Below, in pieces: positions 6,631-12,347 of a stretch of DNA of 12,612 nt. The position numbers and the translations under genes were made by a program. Origin of the DNA: Bacteroidales bacterium (lineage in GTDB: Bacteria > Bacteroidota > Bacteroidia > Bacteroidales > UBA12077); NCBI GenBank assembly GCA_030635365.1, contig DAOVYZ010000032.1, positions 1 to 12,612 on the forward strand, read 5' to 3'. Under the pieces are notes generated by a model. It searched no databases, was not told the DNA's origin, and saw nothing but the letters and a program-made list of their open reading frames with translations. Position 1 is the stretch's first letter; every line of letters begins with the position of its first letter.

Positions 6631-7749
6631 ATGCCAAAACTTAAGAATTTATCCCCACTAAAAAAATGGTTTAAAGATGGATTTAATGAGCCATTAATAA
6701 TTGCAGGGCCATGCAGTGCCGAATCTGAGCCTCAATTGATGTTAACAGCAAAAAAGATTGCTGAATTAGGTAAGGTTAAAATTTTCAGGTCTGGTATATG
6801 GAAACCACGAACCCGTCCGGGTAATTTTGAAGGAGTTGGTTCAGAGGGGCTGGAATGGTTGAGTCAGGTAAAAAAAGAAACAGGACTTTATACTGCCATT
6901 GAAGTTGCAAATCCGGAACATGTTGAATTAGCTATTAAATACGGGATAGATGTATTATGGGTTGGAGCAAGAACAACTTCAAACCCTTTTTCGGTGCAAA
7001 AGTTAGCAGATTGCTTGAAAGGATTTACAGGCCCTTTGTTAGTTAAAAATCCTATAAACCCAGATATCAATTTATGGATTGGTGCTTTAGAGCGATTTTA
7101 CAAAGCGGGCATAAATAAAATAGCGACTGTTCATCGTGGGTTTTATCCTTTTGAGGCTACAACATTAAGAAATATCCCTAAGTGGGAGTTGCCCATTGAA
7201 CTAAAGAGTCAATGTCGAAATTTACCTATCATTTGTGACCCAAGTCATATATCCGGAAATAGGGAGTTTATATATGAGGTTGCTCAAAAAGCACTTGATT
7301 TGAATATGGATGGATTAATGATTGAAACACATTATCATCCAACAGTGGCATTAAGTGATATGAATCAACAATTGACTCCAAAAGAATTGGAAGAATTATT
7401 AGAGAATCTGGTTTTAAGAAGGGCCTCAACTAGAAATTCTGATTTCACCACTAACCTGGAGACATTAAGAGATCAAATTGATTCAATTGACCAGCAAATG
7501 TTAGAACTATTATCACAACGAATGAATGTAGTTGAGGAAATTGGCAGGTATAAAAGTGAAAACGAAGTAAAGATACTTCAATTAAGGCGCTGGGAAAAAA
7601 TCATATCTACAAGGGTTAAGTTAGGCAAAACACTGGGACTCTCAGAAGATTTTGTGAAGAAATTGTTACAGCTGGTTCATAAAGAGTCAATACAGAAACA
7701 AACCGAAGTAATGAATAAAATTGTTTTAGCGGAAAAGAAAAAGAGTTAG
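6631..7749 (+). CDS. Bifunctional DAHP synthase / chorismate mutase (type II)
   Basis: This 372-residue fusion catalyses the first shikimate step (phosphoenolpyruvate plus erythrose-4-phosphate to DAHP) and the rearrangement of chorismate to prephenate. Residues about 15-260 are a type I-beta (KDOPS-like) DAHP synthase barrel: AGPCS (25-29), KPRT (58-61), GART (112-115), VKNP (138-141), HRG (168-170), DPSH (203-206) and IETHYHP (231-237). These hold the PEP/metal site, including Cys28, His168 and Glu232 by family analogy. Residues about 275-360 are an AroQ chorismate mutase: LRDQIDSIDQQMLELLSQRM, then Arg306/Lys308 (GRYKSEN) and the KES helix (351-353). The fusion is standard in Bacteroidota, where prephenate typically feeds back on the synthase. 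The gene is 287 bp upstream of the true pheA start, with two attenuators between. No leader peptide is visible before this gene. Confidence 0.95.
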   Translation: MPKLKNLSPLKKWFKDGFNEPLIIAGPCSAESEPQLMLTAKKIAELGKVKIFRSGIWKPRTRPGNFEGVGSEGLEWLSQVKKETGLYTAIEVANPEHVELAIKYGIDVLWVGARTTSNPFSVQKLADCLKGFTGPLLVKNPINPDINLWIGALERFYKAGINKIATVHRGFYPFEATTLRNIPKWELPIELKSQCRNLPIICDPSHISGNREFIYEVAQKALDLNMDGLMIETHYHPTVALSDMNQQLTPKELEELLENLVLRRASTRNSDFTTNLETLRDQIDSIDQQMLELLSQRMNVVEEIGRYKSENEVKILQLRRWEKIISTRVKLGKTLGLSEDFVKKLLQLVHKESIQKQTEVMNKIVLAEKKKS

Positions 7750-7775
7750 GATTCATAATTAATAAAAATTGTTTA

Positions 7776-7783
7776 TATATTTA
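7776..7783 (+). promoter_or_regulatory. Possible -7 element for the pheA leader transcript
   Basis: TATATTTA is one base from TAnnTTTG and would start a transcript near 7790, about 13 nt before the first leader ATG at 7803. There is no convincing -33 TTTG. The leader RNA may instead come from readthrough from the DAHP synthase gene, whose stop is only 53 bp before the leader ATG. No TAnnTTTG lies between the first terminator and the second leader, so both leaders are probably on one RNA. Confidence 0.28.
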
Positions 7784-7802
7784 CCAATCAAAATTTAGAA
7801 AG

Positions 7803-7844
7803 ATGAATTTTATAAAGTATAATAATTTTTTTAACAGATTATAA
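7803..7844 (+). CDS. Attenuator leader peptide 1 (Phe-containing)
   Basis: ATG 7803 to TAA 7842-7844 encodes MNFIKYNNFFNRL, 13 residues with three Phe (all TTT) and one Tyr. A purine-rich AGAAAG lies immediately before the ATG. The two adjacent Phe codons end at 7832, 13 nt before arm 1 of the antiterminator hairpin, and the stop codon is 1 nt before that arm. The geometry matches leader peptide 2 downstream. Function as a Phe (or Phe/Tyr) sensor is inferred from this geometry and from the position before pheA. Confidence 0.6.
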   Translation: MNFIKYNNFFNRL

Positions 7845-7845
7845 T

Positions 7846-7877
7846 GGCTTTGCAAAAATAGATGACTTTGTAAAGCC
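7846..7877 (+). promoter_or_regulatory. Antiterminator hairpin of attenuator 1
   Basis: GGCTTTGC (7846-7853) pairs with GTAAAGCC (7870-7877): eight pairs, one a G-U wobble, with a 16-nt loop. Arm 2 contains AAAGCC, which is also the 5' arm of terminator 1, so the two folds exclude each other. A ribosome stalled at the FF codons leaves arm 1 free; one that reaches the stop codon covers it. Confidence 0.55.
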
Positions 7878-7896
7878 CCGTTTATGGGGCTTTTTT
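7872..7896 (+). terminator. Intrinsic terminator 1 (attenuator 1)
   Basis: AAAGCCCC (7872-7879) and GGGGCTTT (7886-7893) form a perfect 8-bp stem around GTTTAT, followed by a run of T up to 7896. It is a strong Rho-independent terminator. It could simply end the DAHP synthase transcript, but overlap with the antiterminator arm and the preceding leader peptide argue for conditional use. Confidence 0.85.
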
Positions 7897-7907
7897 ATTA
7901 ATACAGA

Positions 7908-7961
7908 ATGATGAATAAATTTAGCAATATATATTTCTTTTTCTTTTTTAGTGATTCGTAG
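7908..7961 (+). CDS. Attenuator leader peptide 2, Phe-rich (PheL-like)
   Basis: ATG ATG at 7908-7913 opens MMNKFSNIYFFFFFSDS, closed by TAG 7959-7961: 17 residues with six Phe, five consecutive (codons TTC TTT TTC TTT TTT, 7935-7949) preceded by Tyr. Either ATG could be used. The stop codon abuts arm 1 of the next hairpin, and the last Phe codon ends 12 nt before it. This is the arrangement of the E. coli pheA leader peptide (Phe-rich, same target gene), although the sequence itself is unrelated. It ends 75 bp before the pheA ATG. The evidence for a Phe-sensing leader is strong for a sequence-only call. Confidence 0.8.
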   Translation: MMNKFSNIYFFFFFSDS

Positions 7962-7998
7962 GGACTTTACGATATAAGTAACTTATTATTTAAAGTCC
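7962..7998 (+). promoter_or_regulatory. Antiterminator hairpin of attenuator 2
   Basis: GGACTTTA (7962-7969) and TAAAGTCC (7991-7998) form a perfect 8-bp stem. The loop can itself fold as ATAAG/CTTAT (7974-7978 with 7982-7986). Arm 2 is reused as the 5' arm of terminator 2. Stalling at the Phe run would favour this fold and transcription into pheA. Confidence 0.75.
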
Positions 7999-8018
7999 TG
8001 CAAATGTGGGACTTTTTT
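7992..8018 (+). terminator. Intrinsic terminator 2 immediately before pheA
   Basis: AAAGTCC (7992-7998) and GGACTTT (8009-8015) form a 7-bp stem with a 10-nt loop and a T-run at 8013-8018, ending 18 bp before the pheA ATG. A terminator here, between an aromatic gene and pheA on the same strand, makes sense mainly as an attenuator. Confidence 0.78.
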
Positions 8019-8036
8019 AATATTAAAATTTTAAAT

Positions 8037-8882
8037 ATGCAAACGAAACAAAAAATTAAGATCGCTATTCAGGGAGGTTTTGGGGCCTTTCATGAAATTG
8101 CAGCACGACATTATTTCCAATCAGAAGACATTGAAATTATTCCAAGAGAAACATTTAAAGATTTATTCCATTCTTTAAAAACAAGGGGAGTTGATTTTGG
8201 AATAGTTGCTATAGAGAATTCTCTAGTGGGAAGCATCTTATCAAATTATACATTAATAAGAAATTCCAATAAGAAGATAGTGGGAGAGATATACCTAAAA
8301 ATCAATCAAAATTTACTTGCTTTAAAAGGACAGAATATTTCTAATATAAAGGAGGTATACTCTCATCCTATGGCATTGCTTCAATGTCAGGCATTCTTCG
8401 AGGAGAATCCTCATATAAAACCTAAAGAAAGTGTTGATACAGCATTAAGTGCAAAAGAAATTTATGATAAGCAGTTAAAAGGTGTGGGGGCAATAGCAAG
8501 TAATTTTGCTGCAGAAAAATATCAGTTAGAGGTATTAGCAACAAATATTGAATCTGATAAAAAAAATTACACACGTTTTCTTATTTTATCTGATGCTGAT
8601 GAATCATCAAAAACTAATCATGTGGATAAATCATCAATGGTGTTTTCTCTTGCACACGAAACAGGTAGTTTATCAAAGGTGTTAACAATATTTTCATTTT
8701 ATGATATAAATCTTTCAAAAATTCAATCAATGCCTTTGGTTGGTTCTGAGTGGGAATACCTATTTTATGTAGATGTTGAGTTCAATAATTATACAATGTA
8801 TAAGAAATCACTCGAAGCAATTACTCCTTTTATAAATGTATTTGAGAACTTTGGGGAATATAGAAAGGGGATAAAAATTTAA
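8037..8882 (+). CDS. pheA: Prephenate dehydratase
   Basis: PheA converts prephenate to phenylpyruvate, the precursor of phenylalanine. From ATG 8037 it has 281 residues. The ATG at 8004 is rejected because its 11 extra codons run through the terminator hairpin, and family members begin close to IAIQGGFGAFHE (residues 9-20). Catalytic-domain signatures are IENS (59-62), YSHPMALLQC (108-117) and the invariant TRF (179-181). Residues about 199-275 form an ACT regulatory domain, but the Phe-binding motifs GALV and ESRP of other prephenate dehydratases read GSLS (210-213) and QSMP (230-233). No chorismate mutase is fused to it; that activity is in the upstream DAHP synthase fusion. Expression is probably set by the two Phe attenuators just upstream. 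Confidence 0.94.
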   Translation: MQTKQKIKIAIQGGFGAFHEIAARHYFQSEDIEIIPRETFKDLFHSLKTRGVDFGIVAIENSLVGSILSNYTLIRNSNKKIVGEIYLKINQNLLALKGQNISNIKEVYSHPMALLQCQAFFEENPHIKPKESVDTALSAKEIYDKQLKGVGAIASNFAAEKYQLEVLATNIESDKKNYTRFLILSDADESSKTNHVDKSSMVFSLAHETGSLSKVLTIFSFYDINLSKIQSMPLVGSEWEYLFYVDVEFNNYTMYKKSLEAITPFINVFENFGEYRKGIKI

Positions 8883-8924
8883 TATCTCAATGTTTCTATT
8901 GAAACCTGAAAGGGGAATATTCAT

Positions 8925-8959
8925 TCCTGTAAATTGCGTATTCACGGATTATTACAGGA
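8925..8959. repeat. Inverted repeat downstream of pheA
   Basis: TCCTGTAA (8925-8932) and TTACAGGA (8952-8959) are perfect 8-bp complements separated by 19 bp. No T-run follows on the plus strand, so it is a poor intrinsic terminator; it may end or protect the pheA transcript, or bind a regulator of the next gene. Confidence 0.35.
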
Positions 8960-9033
8960 TTAAAAAAAGGATTATTTTGTTTATTTGTTTTTAAATGATC
9001 AATTATATTTAGTCTTATTTTAATAGAATATGT

Positions 9034-9453
9034 ATGAAAAGAATTAAGTTAATATTAGTATTTTTTATGATGGCCATGGCGGTATTTGCTCAATCAGGTA
9101 TCGAGGGTAAGTGGAAATCTGTTGATGAGGAAACAGGAGAAATAACATCTGTAGTCAAAATCACTATTAGAGGTGGGAAATTATTTGGTAAAATAATTGA
9201 ATTAACAGAAGCTGATGATCCTAATCAAACATGTACAGAATGTACCGATTATAGAAAAGGGCAAAAAGTTATAGGAATGGAAATAATCACAAATTTGGAT
9301 AAAAGAGGGGGTGTTTGGGAAGGAGATGATGGGATACTTGATCCGGAAAATGGTAAAATCTATGATTGTAAAATTTGGTTAGAAGATGGAAAGTTAAAAG
9401 TACGCGGATATATTAGCTTTTTATATAGGACTCAAACCTGGATAAGGGCTTGA
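9034..9453 (+). CDS. DUF2147 domain exported protein
   Basis: The 139-residue protein starts with a signal peptide (MKRIKLILVFFMMAMAVFAQ, probable cleavage near Ala19-Gln20). The mature part is a single DUF2147 domain: IEGKWKSVDEETGE, a central IRGGKLFGKIIEL strand pair, then DPENGKIYDCKIWLEDGKLKVRGYI and a final RTQTW. These are the conserved phrases of the family, a small beta-barrel (lipocalin-like) protein of the periplasm whose biochemical role is unknown. Two closely spaced Cys (CTEC, about residues 65-68) and one more before the C-terminal strands could form a disulfide or bind metal. It appears to be a single-gene unit, 151 bp after pheA and followed by a strong hairpin at 9496-9521. 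Confidence 0.85.
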   Translation: MKRIKLILVFFMMAMAVFAQSGIEGKWKSVDEETGEITSVVKITIRGGKLFGKIIELTEADDPNQTCTECTDYRKGQKVIGMEIITNLDKRGGVWEGDDGILDPENGKIYDCKIWLEDGKLKVRGYISFLYRTQTWIRA

Positions 9454-9495
9454 TATTAACAATATATTTGATAATAATTTAGACGGATTTCAATA

Positions 9496-9521
9496 AGCCT
9501 GGTTTTGATTTGAACCAGGCT
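9496..9521. terminator. Stem-loop between convergent genes
   Basis: AGCCTGGTT (9496-9504) and AACCAGGCT (9513-9521) form a perfect 9-bp stem with an 8-nt loop. It lies between the converging DUF2147 and purS genes, so it probably serves as a terminator for one or both, although neither side has a long T-run. Confidence 0.6.
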
Positions 9522-9550
9522 CATTATATGAATTTAAAGAAAAAAGTTTA

Positions 9551-9802
9551 TTAAATCTCTTTTAAGGTATAATCAAAACCTTCCATAATAGGATTTGATA
9601 ATATTTTATTACAAGCATCATTAACCCTTTCCATAGCAATTTCTTTGTTATCAGCTTCTATCTCCAGAGTTATATGTTTCCCTATTCGAACATTTGCTAC
9701 CTCAGAAAAACCAATGTCTTTCATTCTTTGCGTTACAGCTTTTCCTTGTGGGTCCAATAAAGTTTTTAAAGGCATTACATTAATTTCGGCAATAAATTTC
9801 AT
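9551..9802 (-). CDS. purS: Phosphoribosylformylglycinamidine synthase subunit PurS
   Basis: PurS is the small subunit that joins PurL and PurQ in the FGAM synthase complex, the fourth step of purine synthesis. The 83 residues match the usual length of 80-85. Signatures are a first strand MKFIAEINVMPLK, then LLDPQGKAV (15-23), DVR/GK-like ANVRIGKHITLEIEA, and the C-terminal ILSNPIMEGFDYTL. It implies that the organism uses the split PurS/PurL/PurQ system rather than only the long fused PurL. ATG 9802 lies 22 bp after the pssA stop on the same strand, so the two are probably cotranscribed although functionally unrelated. No purL or purQ is in the window. Confidence 0.92.
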   Translation of the reverse strand: MKFIAEINVMPLKTLLDPQGKAVTQRMKDIGFSEVANVRIGKHITLEIEADNKEIAMERVNDACNKILSNPIMEGFDYTLKEI

Positions 9803-9824
9803 ATGAGTATAAATTATTTTTTAA

Positions 9825-10574
9825 TTAATCTAAATTATAAATCCAATTATTAATTGCTGATAATAAAATATATAATATAATAATTAGGGGGATAGCAATT
9901 GTATGCAATAATATTAATAAAATTGCAGATAACACAATAAAAATATAACGAATTTTATTCTCTTTAAATCGAAGGTTTTTAAGCTTGAGAGAAAACATAG
10001 GAAATTCTGCAACTAACAATAAAGAAAAAAGAATAACAAAAAGAGCTAGTATATACTCGTTACTTAATAAAAAATGGATGAAAGAACCAGATGATATTCT
10101 GGATACTAAATGAAGTGATGCAAAAAAGATAGCATTAGCAGGAACTGCTAATCCAATAAAACTTTCTGTTTGTCTTTCATCAACATTGAATTTTGCTAAA
10201 CGGACACCCGATAATATTGCAATTAAAAAGGGAATAATTAAAAATATTGCATTAACCAATGTTATATTATTGAAGGCAGGTAATTGCGTATTTCCAAATA
10301 ATGATATCTTTATCATATGAAAAACAATAATAGATGGGGCAACACCAAAACTTACAATGTCAGCTAATGAATCTAGCTCTTTTCCAACTATAGAATATGC
10401 TTTTAAAAGACGGGCAGACATACCATCTAAGAAATCAAAGATTGCAGCCAGAAATATAAAATAAGTAGCATATAGTAAATACCCTTCAAAAGCTAAAACT
10501 ATAGAGATACAGCCTGAGAGTAAATTTAATGATGTTATTATGTTGGGAATGTGTTTTTTAAAGCCTAAATGCAT
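9825..10574 (-). CDS. pssA: CDP-diacylglycerol-serine O-phosphatidyltransferase
   Basis: PssA makes phosphatidylserine from CDP-diacylglycerol and serine at the inner membrane; Psd, encoded at the left edge of the window, then makes phosphatidylethanolamine. The CDP-alcohol phosphatidyltransferase motif is complete: D47-F-L-D50-G51-M-S-A54-R55, then G64, D68 and D72, which bind the metal and CDP. Six to eight hydrophobic segments follow the usual pattern, and the length (249 residues) is typical of the integral type II enzyme. ATG 10574 is chosen over the upstream TTG 10595: the protein then begins MHLGFKKHIPNIITSLNLLSG as in relatives, and TTG starts are uncommon here. The C-terminal part is very rich in Ile and Leu. 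Confidence 0.93.
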   Translation of the reverse strand: MHLGFKKHIPNIITSLNLLSGCISIVLAFEGYLLYATYFIFLAAIFDFLDGMSARLLKAYSIVGKELDSLADIVSFGVAPSIIVFHMIKISLFGNTQLPAFNNITLVNAIFLIIPFLIAILSGVRLAKFNVDERQTESFIGLAVPANAIFFASLHLVSRISSGSFIHFLLSNEYILALFVILFSLLLVAEFPMFSLKLKNLRFKENKIRYIFIVLSAILLILLHTIAIPLIIILYILLSAINNWIYNLD

Positions 10575-10604
10575 AGTAATTGATTTAACTAACAATATTT
10601 ACTA

Positions 10605-10612
10605 CAAAAATA
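10605..10612 (-). promoter_or_regulatory. Candidate -7 element for pssA-purS
   Basis: On the minus strand this reads TATTTTTG, a full match to TAnnTTTG, and would start the transcript about 23 nt before ATG 10574. There is no TTTG at the -33 position. The shared divergent spacer also holds TTGATAAA/TTTATCAA, an 8-bp inverted repeat at about 10630-10664, which could be an operator or chance in AT-rich DNA. Confidence 0.38.
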
Positions 10613-10704
10613 AGTTAAAAAATATAGTTTGATAAATATTTTATTAATTACTAAGTTTATCAAGTGAAAATAAATAATAGTATTCCAGTAATAGATAGAT
10701 TTTA

Positions 10705-11781
10705 ATGAGAAGGTGGTTTATAATACCGTTAATGATTTTGATTTCAAACCTGATTTCAGGGCAAACGGCTAAATATAGCAATGAGTTTTTGTCTATTGGA
10801 GTTGGTGCGCGAGCTTTGGGAATGGCAAATTCTGTGGTAGCCAGCACAAATGATGTAACAGCCGGATATTGGAATCCCGCGGGCTTAACTTTACTTCAAA
10901 CTGATTTTGATGTAGGAATAATGCATGCTGAATATTTTGCAGGAATTGCTAAGTATGATTATTTAGCAGGGACAATGGCTTTAGATACCAATAGTTGGTT
11001 AGGAGCTACAATAATTCGTTTTGGCGTTGATGATATACCTAATACTACAGACTTAATCGATAGTGATGGGAATATTGATTATGACCGAATTACTAAATTC
11101 TCAGCAGCAGATTATGCTTTTTTGATATCATATGCAAGGAAAACAAAAATTCTACACCTAAAATATGGAGCTAATGCTAAAATTATTTATAGGAATATTG
11201 GAGAATTTGCTCATGCATGGGGATTTGGTTTAGATTTAGGTATACACTACAAATTAAAAGATTGGAATTTTGGACTATTGGCCCGGGATATAACATCTAC
11301 TTTTAACGCCTGGAGTTTTAACGAAGAAGAACTGATAATTGAAGTACAAGATTCTGTTTATAATTTTGCTCCTGACAATTCACTTGAACTAACACTTCCC
11401 AGGGTAATTTTAGGTGTTTCTCGTGATTTCCCAATTTATAAGAAATTCAAAGGTATAGTTGAATTAGATATGGATTTTACATTTGATGGGCAAAGGCATG
11501 TTCTAATTGAAGGAGACCCGGTTAGTATTGAACCTCATATGGGAATTGAAATTAACTATGATAGATTGGCTTTTGTAAGGTTTGGGGTAGGGAATTTTCA
11601 ACGGGTAAAAGAATACGACAATAAAAAATCCATGACTTTTCAACCAAATTTTGGAATAGGAATCCACTTTAAAGGTGTTAGTATTGATTATGCCCTGACT
11701 GATATAGGAGATCAATCGTTGGCATTATATTCAAATGTATTTACAATAAGGTACTCATTTGATCGAAGGGAGAAGGAGTAA
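10705..11781 (+). CDS. PorV/PorQ-family outer-membrane protein (PorV2-like)
   Basis: The 358-residue protein has a signal peptide (about 19 residues, MRRWFIIPLMILISNLISG), then TAKYSNEFLSIGVGARALGMANS and ASTNDVTAGYWNPAGL. That N-terminal block is the hallmark of the PorV/PorQ/UPF0164 outer-membrane family, whose members are 14-stranded FadL-like barrels. Long alternating hydrophobic strands with aromatic ends continue to the C-terminus (SNVFTIRYSF), where a charged RREKE tail follows. PorV shuttles T9SS cargo to the surface attachment complex. The PorV2 branch is common in Bacteroidota, but its exact role is not established, so a T9SS function is inferred. ATG 10705 gives a complete signal peptide. 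The gene diverges from pssA with a 130-bp spacer. The DNA beyond it carries CGGGGAT/ATCCCCG (11806-11836), a possible hairpin. Confidence 0.85.
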   Translation: MRRWFIIPLMILISNLISGQTAKYSNEFLSIGVGARALGMANSVVASTNDVTAGYWNPAGLTLLQTDFDVGIMHAEYFAGIAKYDYLAGTMALDTNSWLGATIIRFGVDDIPNTTDLIDSDGNIDYDRITKFSAADYAFLISYARKTKILHLKYGANAKIIYRNIGEFAHAWGFGLDLGIHYKLKDWNFGLLARDITSTFNAWSFNEEELIIEVQDSVYNFAPDNSLELTLPRVILGVSRDFPIYKKFKGIVELDMDFTFDGQRHVLIEGDPVSIEPHMGIEINYDRLAFVRFGVGNFQRVKEYDNKKSMTFQPNFGIGIHFKGVSIDYALTDIGDQSLALYSNVFTIRYSFDRREKE

Positions 11782-11805
11782 TATTGGTCTTGGCTTAAAT
11801 TTTGG

Positions 11806-11836
11806 CGGGGATTTTCGCCCTATTTCCCTATCCCCG
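11806..11836 (+). terminator. Possible terminator hairpin after the PorV2-like gene
   Basis: CGGGGAT (11806-11812) and ATCCCCG (11830-11836) are perfect 7-bp complements with a 17-nt loop; an alternative GGCG/CGCC pair lies within. It is the most G+C-rich spot in the spacer and 24 bp after the stop, but no T-run follows. Confidence 0.38.
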
Positions 11837-11867
11837 GTTAATAAAGTTTAAATATAGCATTATTTTA

Positions 11868-11936
11868 TCAAACAACGAACCTAAGCCCCACTTGAATTTG
11901 AAGCCATGTAGGGGTTGTATAAACGTTTTTTAAATA
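11868..11936 (-). pseudogene. Orphan C-terminus of an outer-membrane beta-barrel protein
   Basis: Reading leftward from the stop of the next gene, the same minus frame stays open for 23 codons to TGA 11868-11870. It encodes NVYTTPTWLQIQ followed by VGLRFVV at the end. Alternating hydrophobic residues and a final GLRF-type strand are typical of the last strand of Bacteroidota outer-membrane barrels. There is no start codon and no body of the gene, so this looks like the 3' stump of a gene whose remainder was replaced or removed. Chance similarity in 69 bp cannot be excluded. Confidence 0.4.
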
Positions 11937-12338
11937 CTATTCTTCTAATTTTTTCTTGCTTTCCAGTGCATTCTGAATATGTGCATATGGTTTTGTAATT
12001 TCAGCATATGTGAAATTTTTAGTATTCATCTTTTGAGAGCTGTGTCTGCCAGTGTGCCCACCTATTTTAACAGGCTTTATCTTTCTTATATTTTTAACAA
12101 GAACATAAAAGCTATTAGCATTTAACTTGTCTCCATTATTAAGATTTGATTTTTCATCAACGATAGCTTCTTTGGGATTTAACTCTTTTGTAATCTCTGC
12201 AGTTCCGTCTCTTTTACATTTATATTTTAAAGATAATCCTATTTCAGGATGCTTTTGAGGAGCACTAACTTTAATATCTTTTGCAATAACTTCAGAATAT
12301 TCACATTCAATTTTATCTCCAGCCTTATAGAATACCAC
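11937..12338 (-). CDS. Hypothetical protein, unrecognised
   Basis: I do not recognise this protein. From GTG 12338 it has 133 residues; an in-frame TTG at 12347 directly after the previous stop would add three (136). No ATG start is available. The N-terminal half is beta-like and contains FYKAGDKIECEYSEV and LSLKYKCKRDGTAEI, with two Cys. The C-terminal half is strongly basic (KNIRKIKPVKIGGHTGRHSS) with two His near the Gly-rich turn and a helical, highly charged end (NALESKKKLEE). There is no signal peptide or membrane segment, so it should be cytoplasmic. It is in the same frame as, and directly follows, the partial gene to its right. The stop TAG 11937-11939 abuts the barrel remnant. Confidence 0.6.
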   Translation of the reverse strand: MVFYKAGDKIECEYSEVIAKDIKVSAPQKHPEIGLSLKYKCKRDGTAEITKELNPKEAIVDEKSNLNNGDKLNANSFYVLVKNIRKIKPVKIGGHTGRHSSQKMNTKNFTYAEITKPYAHIQNALESKKKLEE

Positions 12339-12347
12339 GATAAGCAA

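Noticed and set aside
8004..8036. ATG 8004 as the pheA start
   Set aside because: Its 11 extra codons run through terminator 2 (loop and 3' arm) and have no counterpart in the family; ATG 8037 fits better.
8925..8959. Inverted repeat as a third attenuator before the DUF2147 gene
   Set aside because: No leader peptide with a codon bias, no alternative pairing arm and no T-run.
11503..11715. Minus-strand ORF inside the PorV2-like gene
   Set aside because: Antisense shadow of a barrel gene with clear family signatures.
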